DNA of 11,383 bases, taken from Phycisphaeraceae bacterium. Lineage in GTDB: Bacteria > Planctomycetota > Phycisphaerae > Phycisphaerales > Phycisphaeraceae. The notes beneath the pieces were generated by a model that had not been told where the DNA came from, did not search any database, and saw only the letters and a list, made by a program, of their open reading frames with translations. Below are positions 7,966-11,383 of this stretch, piece by piece. The stretch spans positions 1 through 11,383 of the forward strand of contig JAJDCT010000316.1 of assembly GCA_029260695.1 (NCBI GenBank). Direction: 5' to 3'. The position numbers were made by a program, and so were the translations under genes. Each line of letters starts with the position of its first letter. Position 1 is the stretch's first letter.

Positions 7966-8244
7966 TTACTCAAAGAACCCTGCGGCAAGGCCCCCAGCCC
8001 AGATGATCCCGAAGAAGGTAAAACCTTCGATCAGGGCCGCCGAGATAATCATCTGCACGAAGATCTGACCCGCAGCCTCCGGCTGGCGCGCAACCGACTG
8101 CACCGCGTTGCCACCGATGTTACCGATACCACGGCCGGCACCCGCACCAAGCAGGCCGATGCCGATGCCCGCACCCAGAATCGCCAAACCGGCACCGATG
8201 CCTGCATAACCTTCCAACGCTGCCAAAGTAAGCATTTCAAACAT
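7966..8244 (-). CDS. atpE: ATP synthase Fo subunit c (proteolipid)
   Basis: This is the c-ring subunit that carries protons through Fo. The 92-residue hairpin has a Gly-rich helix 1 with alternating glycines (G24, G26, G28, G30), the polar loop ARQPEA (52-57) that contacts gamma/epsilon, and helix 2 with the ion-carrying carboxylate Glu73 in ALIEGF. The residues around Glu73 (Leu71, Gly74) and the lack of a Gln in helix 1 do not match the Na+-binding set (Gln32/Glu65/Ser66 in Ilyobacter), so H+ coupling is likely. The start ATG at 8244 has GGAG eight bases upstream. The gene is flanked on both sides by intercistronic hairpins, at 8293-8316 and 7904-7956. Confidence 0.98.
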   Translation of the reverse strand: MFEMLTLAALEGYAGIGAGLAILGAGIGIGLLGAGAGRGIGNIGGNAVQSVARQPEAAGQIFVQMIISAALIEGFTFFGIIWAGGLAAGFFE

Positions 8245-8292
8245 GTCTCTATCTCCAAACTAGGTATGAATCATTGTGCCGACGATTAAAGT

Positions 8293-8316
8293 GCTCGGGC
8301 GTCGGCGTCCCCGAGC
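8293..8316 (-). other. Hairpin in the atpB-atpE gap
   Basis: GCTCGGG (8293-8299) pairs with CCCGAGC (8310-8316) around a 10-nt loop. It lies 11 bases after the atpB stop and about 50 bases before the atpE start. On the minus strand it is followed by ACTTTAATCG, not a U tract, so strong termination is unlikely. It may mark an RNA processing or stability boundary between a (one copy) and c (many copies). Confidence 0.45.
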
Positions 8317-8327
8317 GTTTTCGGTTC

Positions 8328-9269
8328 TTACTGACCGCCCCCCGTCACGGTCAACATCTCATCCATCGAATCCCCAGGCATCGCTCCCTCATCCAAACCC
8401 GCGTGGTGCTCATCATGATCGTCGTGGCTGATCGCACCAAGCGAGATAAAGATAACCGTCAGGAACGTAAAGATGTACGCCTGGAGGAACGCCACAAACA
8501 ACTCCAAGAAGCTGAACACCGCCGCACCCAGAACACTGGCGCTCTTACCCAGCATCGGTGCTGTCAGTGCAAGGATAATCAGCGAACCCAGCACAAGGTG
8601 CCCCGCCACCATGTTCGCAAACAAACGCACACACAACGCAAAACTCTTAATCAGCAGCCCCACCAACTCAAGCACAAATACCAGCAGCCCCACCGGCAAC
8701 ATGATCGGCAGCAGCGGCAACGGCTTGAACGGCACGGGCCACATGTGTTTAATAAAACCAAACCCGTTTTCTTTGATCCCCACAAACACCATCATGAACA
8801 GCGAGATCAACGCCAGCCCACCGGTGAAATTAATATTCCCCGTCATCGCCCCGCCCGCGTGAGACAGCGGCTCCACACCCAGCAGATGGAAGAACGCACT
8901 GATCGGCAGCAACCCAAGCAGGTTCCCCAGCAAGGCAAAAAAGAAAATAGACCAGATATACTTGATGTACTTATCCGTCAGATCACCCAGCAACGGCCGG
9001 GTCATCTCCTCACGAAGAAACACACACAAGACCTCAAAAATCTGCGTGAACCGCCCCCTCGTAACATACCCCTCTGCCGTATCCGCCTTCACAGGCACAC
9101 GCATCGACACATACAGCAACGCTACAACACCCACCACAAAAGCCATCAAAGCCATGAAGTGGTGGTTCGTAAACCAGTCGCTGCCAAACAAGGTATGCGG
9201 TAGCACATGGCTCATCGGGTCAAGCTTCTCGCTCCCGGGGGCAGCGGCAAGCAATAGATTCATCGTCAT
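8328..9269 (-). CDS. atpB: ATP synthase Fo subunit a
   Basis: Subunit a forms the two proton half-channels next to the c-ring. The 313-residue protein has a short hydrophobic N-terminus, a first TM at about 36-56, the conserved WSIFFFALLGNLLGLLP helix region (106-122), the helix SFALCVRLFANMVAGHLVL with the essential stator Arg215, and the last helix LFVAFLQAYIFTFLTVIF with Gln263. These are the family's key residues. It ends with a His/Asp/Glu-rich tail of about 33 residues (from 281, starting SHDDHDEHH) that E. coli subunit a lacks. The start ATG at 9269 abuts the TAG stop of the upstream gene, and GGAG lies nine bases before it, so translation is probably coupled. A second ATG two codons later (9263) is an alternative. 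Confidence 0.98.
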   Translation of the reverse strand: MTMNLLLAAAPGSEKLDPMSHVLPHTLFGSDWFTNHHFMALMAFVVGVVALLYVSMRVPVKADTAEGYVTRGRFTQIFEVLCVFLREEMTRPLLGDLTDKYIKYIWSIFFFALLGNLLGLLPISAFFHLLGVEPLSHAGGAMTGNINFTGGLALISLFMMVFVGIKENGFGFIKHMWPVPFKPLPLLPIMLPVGLLVFVLELVGLLIKSFALCVRLFANMVAGHLVLGSLIILALTAPMLGKSASVLGAAVFSFLELFVAFLQAYIFTFLTVIFISLGAISHDDHDEHHAGLDEGAMPGDSMDEMLTVTGGGQ

Positions 9270-9713
9270 CTAATTCGTCTCCAGCACGGGCCCCGACACC
9301 TTCGTCGCGGCCAGGACGTGCGATGATATCAACTTAACCTCAACACCCAACACCACCATGTACCACCCCGCAACCCACATCAACGCCCCCGCGCCGCCCG
9401 GCACACCGCCCCATCTAAGCCAAGCCACCGCACCCACGCCAACCAAGCCACGCACCAAAATACTCACCAGGAACCCATACGCGCTCCCGTACGAACTCCC
9501 ACGCGACATCAGCCACACCGGCACAAACCCCGACAAGCCAATCGCCAGGCTCACCAGCGCACCGATCAAGCTACGCCCCCCCTGCTCATCCATCCCAAAC
9601 ACACCCACCAACAATCCAAACACCACCACCGCCGACGCAAGCACCACCGCCGTCAGCGTCAGCGACGCCTTGACGATCGGAAATACCAGCGGGCTGTCGG
9701 TCGGTTTAGTCAT
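9270..9713 (-). CDS. AtpI-like four-TM membrane protein of the ATP synthase operon
   Basis: This is a 147-residue hydrophobic protein with four predicted helices (about 16-40, 48-69, 78-99 and 107-128), the size and topology of the AtpI/UncI accessory family. The last helix, WYMVVLGVEVKLI, resembles the end of that family, and the position just before atpB is the classical atpI position. AtpI proteins assist c-ring assembly or Mg2+ supply and are not essential in most bacteria. Sequence similarity by eye is weak, so the name rests mainly on position and topology. The stop directly touches the atpB start. No clear Shine-Dalgarno precedes the ATG at 9713. A 63-bp gap separates it from the upstream atpZ-like gene. 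Confidence 0.75.
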   Translation of the reverse strand: MTKPTDSPLVFPIVKASLTLTAVVLASAVVVFGLLVGVFGMDEQGGRSLIGALVSLAIGLSGFVPVWLMSRGSSYGSAYGFLVSILVRGLVGVGAVAWLRWGGVPGGAGALMWVAGWYMVVLGVEVKLISSHVLAATKVSGPVLETN

Positions 9714-9776
9714 CGTATCGGTGAGTCGTGTTCCGGTGTGCCTATTAAGGGAACTGTGACGAGGCTACTTATATAG

Positions 9777-10061
9777 TTACTCAGATTGCGAATCATCAGG
9801 GCTTCCGGGGGAGGGCACATCATTAGAAGGCCTGGGCTTTTTCGGATACAGCATGTCCTTCGCCAGGTTGTAACTCCCGCCGACCGTCGCCATCAACGCC
9901 CCGGCCAACATCAGCCAGGGCCCGGTATCCAGCCATTCATCACCGAGGTAGCCCACATACGTCAGCCCGCCGATGACCAGCCCCAGCTCCATCCCTCGGC
10001 CGATCATCCGCCAAGCACTCGGGCTGTACCCATACGGGCTCTGCTGTCCTTTTTTTGCCAT
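9777..10061 (-). CDS. atpZ: AtpZ-like small accessory membrane protein of F-type ATP synthase
   Basis: This 94-residue protein has two TM helices (about 24-40 and 48-65) joined by a short loop, GDEWLDTGP (40-48), the conserved acidic turn of the AtpZ / 'F0F1-ATPase gene 1' family. It also has the typical second-helix end GGSYNLAKD and a polar Pro/Ser/Asp-rich tail. AtpZ proteins work with AtpI in divalent-cation handling or assembly of the ATP synthase. The start ATG at 10061 has AAGGAGG six bases upstream, the best ribosome binding site of the operon, and this is the first gene of the minus-strand block. A run of seven A follows the start in codons 2-4. N-ATPase AtpQ/AtpR are an alternative, but the delta gene in this operon speaks against an N-ATPase. 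Confidence 0.85.
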   Translation of the reverse strand: MAKKGQQSPYGYSPSAWRMIGRGMELGLVIGGLTYVGYLGDEWLDTGPWLMLAGALMATVGGSYNLAKDMLYPKKPRPSNDVPSPGSPDDSQSE

Positions 10062-10064
10062 CGC

Positions 10065-10079
10065 CGGCCTCCTTGGCCG
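10065..10079 (-). promoter_or_regulatory. atpZ ribosome binding site within a small hairpin
   Basis: On the minus strand CGGCC-AAGGA-GGCCG forms a 5-bp GC stem whose loop and 3' arm contain the whole Shine-Dalgarno AAGGAGG, six bases before the atpZ ATG. The structure could limit initiation at the first gene of the operon. With such a short stem it could also be a by-product of GC-rich sequence. Confidence 0.35.
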
Positions 10080-10092
10080 ACCACACAGGCCG

Positions 10093-10127
10093 AATATTAA
10101 TAACTACCTATAAAGCAACTATTTACA
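10093..10127 (-). promoter_or_regulatory. AT-rich candidate promoter region of the atp operon
   Basis: This is a clear AT-rich island in GC-rich surroundings, 32 to 66 bases upstream of the atpZ start. On the minus strand it reads through TTGCTT, then TTATTAATATTC, which could provide -35 and -10 elements with roughly 16-base spacing. No perfect consensus is present, so the assignment rests on position and base composition. Confidence 0.35.
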
Positions 10128-10196
10128 TTCGTCTGGCCGGCCCGCCGTACCCGACGCCAACCTCCCGGTGGGGCAGATAGCCTAGAGGTGCGTTAC

Positions 10197-10313
10197 ATGG
10201 GTGTCAAACACCCGTTAAACACCGAAAACCCCCTCATCAGCTCCCGCATCAAAACACCTTCAAAGATATTACATAATTTAATCGACTTGGAGCGCTTTTC
10301 GAGTATCTTATAG
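10197..10313 (+). CDS. Possible small ORF of 38 codons (unproven)
   Basis: An ATG at 10197 opens a 38-codon frame (MGVKHPLNTENPLISS...) ending at TAG 10311-10313. AGAGG lies eight bases before the ATG, a reasonable ribosome binding site. The product would have a basic/hydrophobic C-terminal half with no recognisable domain. It overlaps the repeat and the promoter-like pair of the peptidase gene, so it may be chance or a leader peptide. Confidence 0.15.
   Translation: MGVKHPLNTENPLISSRIKTPSKILHNLIDLERFSSIL
10203..10224. repeat. Tandem 11-bp direct repeat overlapping a hairpin
   Basis: GTCAAACACCC (10203-10213) is followed directly by GTTAAACACCG (10214-10224), nine of eleven positions identical. 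The first copy also forms the right side of an inverted repeat, GGGTGT/ACACCC (10199-10213). The 11-bp period, about one helical turn, and the position between divergent genes suggest a regulator binding site. No regulator is identified. Confidence 0.4.
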
Positions 10314-10314
10314 A
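10287..10314 (+). promoter_or_regulatory. Candidate sigma-70-type promoter of the M14 peptidase gene
   Basis: TTGGAG (10287-10292) and TATAGA (10309-10314) are separated by 16 bases and lie in an AT-rich stretch about 90-120 bases before the peptidase ATG. Both boxes match the consensus in four or five positions. It would place the structured 10323-10370 element in the 5' leader. Confidence 0.4.
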
Positions 10315-10322
10315 TAAGGTAT

Positions 10323-10370
10323 GGCCGCCATCTGGTACCACTGCTCGCCCGAGCAGCCCAGGGGCCGGCC
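10323..10370 (+). other. Foldable 5' leader element upstream of the M14 peptidase gene
   Basis: Three nested stems can form: GGCCG (10323-10327) / CGGCC (10366-10370), CTGG (10332-10335) / CCAG (10358-10361), and CTGCTC (10341-10346) / GAGCAG (10351-10356) with a GCCC loop. It ends 21 bases before the Shine-Dalgarno. There is no following T tract. It matches no riboswitch class that I recognise. Confidence 0.35.
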
Positions 10371-10406
10371 TAAGTACAACACCCGTACCGGGGAGGAGAC
10401 CACCTC

Positions 10407-11383
10407 ATGCCGCTTTCTTTCCGTGCTGTCCGCTCAGCCACCATCAGCCTGTTCGCCTGCGCCGCCGTCGCCGCTTGCGCACTCCCCGCAAACGCCGTCA
10501 TCACACTCGACGCCGACTTTGATCACGGATCACTCGAAAACTTCTCCACCGCCGGCTCCAACGTCAACCTCGTCGGACGCGATAACTTCTACGGCTCAAA
10601 CCGGTGGCGATGGGTCTACTTCAAAGCCTCGGGCGTCAACGGCGTCAACCCCAACTTCAAAATCTCCACCAACTTCGCGGGCGGCACTTCCGCCATCGCT
10701 AACCACAACTTCCGATACAGCCTCGATAACCAAAACTGGGTCCCCTTCGATAACCACGGCATCTCCGGCGGAACCTTCAACTTCTCCAACAACACCGCAT
10801 TCAACCAGGACGAGGTCTGGGTCGCGCACAGCATCCCCTTCTCCTACGGCAGACAACAAGACAACATCAACCAATACAAACTCAGCCCACACGTCTCCTC
10901 AACCATCAGCTCCGACGCCAACCTCGTCATCGGGCAATCACCCGGCGGCGTAGACGACCTCGGCAGAACCGTTGCCCCCCTGGACATGTGGGGCTTCAAA
11001 CTCACCGACAACGCCGTCCCAAGCGCCGGCAAGACACAGGTCGTGCTCGCCAGCGGACTCCACGCCAACGAAGTCCTCGGCAGCCGCACACTCGAAGGCA
11101 CCATCAACTTCCTGCTCAGCAGCGACCCACGCGCCACCGAGCTAAGAAAAACCACCGAGTTCTTCGTCTACCCCCTGCTCAACCCCGACGGCCGATTCGC
11201 CGGCAACAACCGCGCCACCATCCAGAACCCAAACCAGGACCCCAACTGCTGCTGGAGCCCAACCGCCTCAAGCAACTGGCAGAACAAGCCCGACCTCAAG
11301 CTCTCCGGCGAAGCCATGATGGCCGACCTCCAAACCGCCACCGGCGGCACCGCCGAGTACTTCATCGACTACCACTCCACCAT
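10407..11383 (+). CDS. Exported M14 zinc carboxypeptidase, cytosolic-carboxypeptidase-like (3' partial)
   Basis: The frame runs open from the ATG at 10407 past the window end, giving 325 complete codons. GGAGGAG lies 8-10 bases upstream. Residues 1-30 form a signal peptide (RAVRS, Ala/Cys-rich core, PANA cleavage); VAAC at 21-24 also resembles a lipobox, so a lipoprotein is possible. About residues 31-175 look like the beta-sandwich N-domain of cytosolic carboxypeptidases, with RWRWVYFKASG (66-76) and NNTAFNQDEVWVAH (from 128). The catalytic domain shows the zinc ligands His219 and Glu222 (HANE) and His323 (DYHS), plus NPDG (259-262) and GNNR ending at Arg269. In the motif that normally reads DxNRxW the sequence is DPNCCW (278-283), so the usual Arg is Cys281. 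The catalytic Glu and the C-terminus are outside the window. It probably acts outside the cytoplasm; the substrate is unknown. The gene is divergent from the atp operon. Confidence 0.88.
   Translation, partial: MPLSFRAVRSATISLFACAAVAACALPANAVITLDADFDHGSLENFSTAGSNVNLVGRDNFYGSNRWRWVYFKASGVNGVNPNFKISTNFAGGTSAIANHNFRYSLDNQNWVPFDNHGISGGTFNFSNNTAFNQDEVWVAHSIPFSYGRQQDNINQYKLSPHVSSTISSDANLVIGQSPGGVDDLGRTVAPLDMWGFKLTDNAVPSAGKTQVVLASGLHANEVLGSRTLEGTINFLLSSDPRATELRKTTEFFVYPLLNPDGRFAGNNRATIQNPNQDPNCCWSPTASSNWQNKPDLKLSGEAMMADLQTATGGTAEYFIDYHST

Larger units (their letters stand above)
10062..10406. other. Divergent intergenic region between the atp operon and the M14 peptidase gene
   Basis: These 345 bases separate two divergent transcription units. 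From left to right it holds the atpZ leader, an AT-rich stretch (about 10093-10127), a GC-rich stretch with no recognised signal (10130-10195), a hairpin GGGTGT/ACACCC (10199-10213) overlapping a tandem 11-bp repeat (10203-10224), a second AT-rich stretch (about 10264-10320) with a promoter-like pair, and a foldable leader (10323-10370). A 38-codon ORF at 10197-10313 is possible. No tRNA or other RNA gene was recognised. Confidence 0.6.

Noticed and set aside
7884..7988. N-terminal extension of AtpF from a TTG at 7988
   Set aside because: It would start inside atpE, use a rare start without a Shine-Dalgarno, and place 35 polar residues ahead of a clear signal peptide. The hairpin-rich sequence is better explained as an intercistronic spacer.
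7966..8244. Possible Na+-translocating c subunit
   Set aside because: The Na+ ligand set (Gln in helix 1 and Ser/Thr after the Glu) is missing; the residues around Glu73 fit H+ coupling.
8274..9203. Long plus-strand open frame (309 codons) opposite atpB
   Set aside because: Antisense to a secure subunit a gene. The Gln/His/Arg-rich composition comes from the complement of hydrophobic codons.
7966..10061. Possible N-ATPase operon because of AtpQ/AtpR-like small membrane proteins before atpB
   Set aside because: N-ATPase operons lack a delta gene and begin with atpD-atpC. Here delta is present and the order is that of a standard F-type operon.
10130..10240. tRNA-like stretch with a GCCTAGAGGT box and a nearby hairpin
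   Set aside because: No cloverleaf with acceptor stem, anticodon arm and T-arm could be assembled; the hairpin belongs to the tandem repeat.
10321..10953. Plus-strand frame of 210 codons starting at 10321
   Set aside because: It overlaps the M14 peptidase in another frame, is Ser/Thr/Pro-rich without motifs, and lacks a ribosome binding site. The peptidase frame has a signal peptide, family motifs and a strong Shine-Dalgarno.
1..11383. CRISPR arrays, insertion sequences, integrase or defence genes
   Set aside because: No regularly spaced repeats, terminal inverted repeats, transposase or nuclease frames were seen on either strand.

Overview
The window is GC-rich bacterial chromosomal DNA. 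It carries a housekeeping energy-metabolism block on the minus strand, flanked by two plus-strand transcription units. The gene content suggests a planctomycete, perhaps of the Phycisphaerae: a Wzc-like exopolysaccharide kinase next to a composite sugar transferase, an ATP synthase b subunit with a cleavable signal peptide, and a secreted cytosolic-carboxypeptidase-like M14 peptidase. That assignment is an inference from style and gene content, not from a marker gene.

Layout. (1) 1-3152, plus strand: the 3' part of a polysaccharide co-polymerase / BY-kinase-like ATPase, then a polyprenyl-phosphate sugar-1-phosphate transferase. This is the end of an exopolysaccharide or capsule operon. (2) A 16-bp-stem bidirectional terminator at 3290-3324 separates it from the convergent minus-strand block. 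(3) 3349-10061, minus strand, read right to left: atpZ-like, an AtpI-like 4-TM protein, atpB (a), atpE (c), atpF (b), atpH (delta), atpA (alpha), then gltA (citrate synthase). The genes encode the whole Fo sector plus delta and alpha. The gamma, beta and epsilon genes that normally follow atpA are absent, and gltA occupies that place. (4) 10062-10406: a 345-bp divergent intergenic region with AT-rich promoter-like segments, a tandem 11-bp repeat, a small candidate ORF and a foldable leader. (5) 10407-end, plus strand: the 5' part of an exported M14 metallopeptidase, cut by the window edge.

How the genes work together. AtpB, AtpE and AtpF form the proton channel, c-ring and stator of the ATP synthase. 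AtpH joins the stator to F1, AtpA is the non-catalytic F1 nucleotide-binding subunit, and the AtpZ and AtpI-like proteins are accessory membrane proteins. GltA feeds acetyl units into the TCA cycle that drives the respiratory chain. The two plus-strand exopolysaccharide genes act at the start and chain-length control steps of polymer assembly.

I found no CRISPR array, rRNA, tRNA, insertion sequence or defence system. No overtly new system stands out. The points most worth a second look are the split ATP synthase operon, the M14 peptidase with a Cys at a normally conserved substrate-binding Arg, the exported His/Ala-rich N-terminal segment of the b subunit, and the composite sugar transferase.
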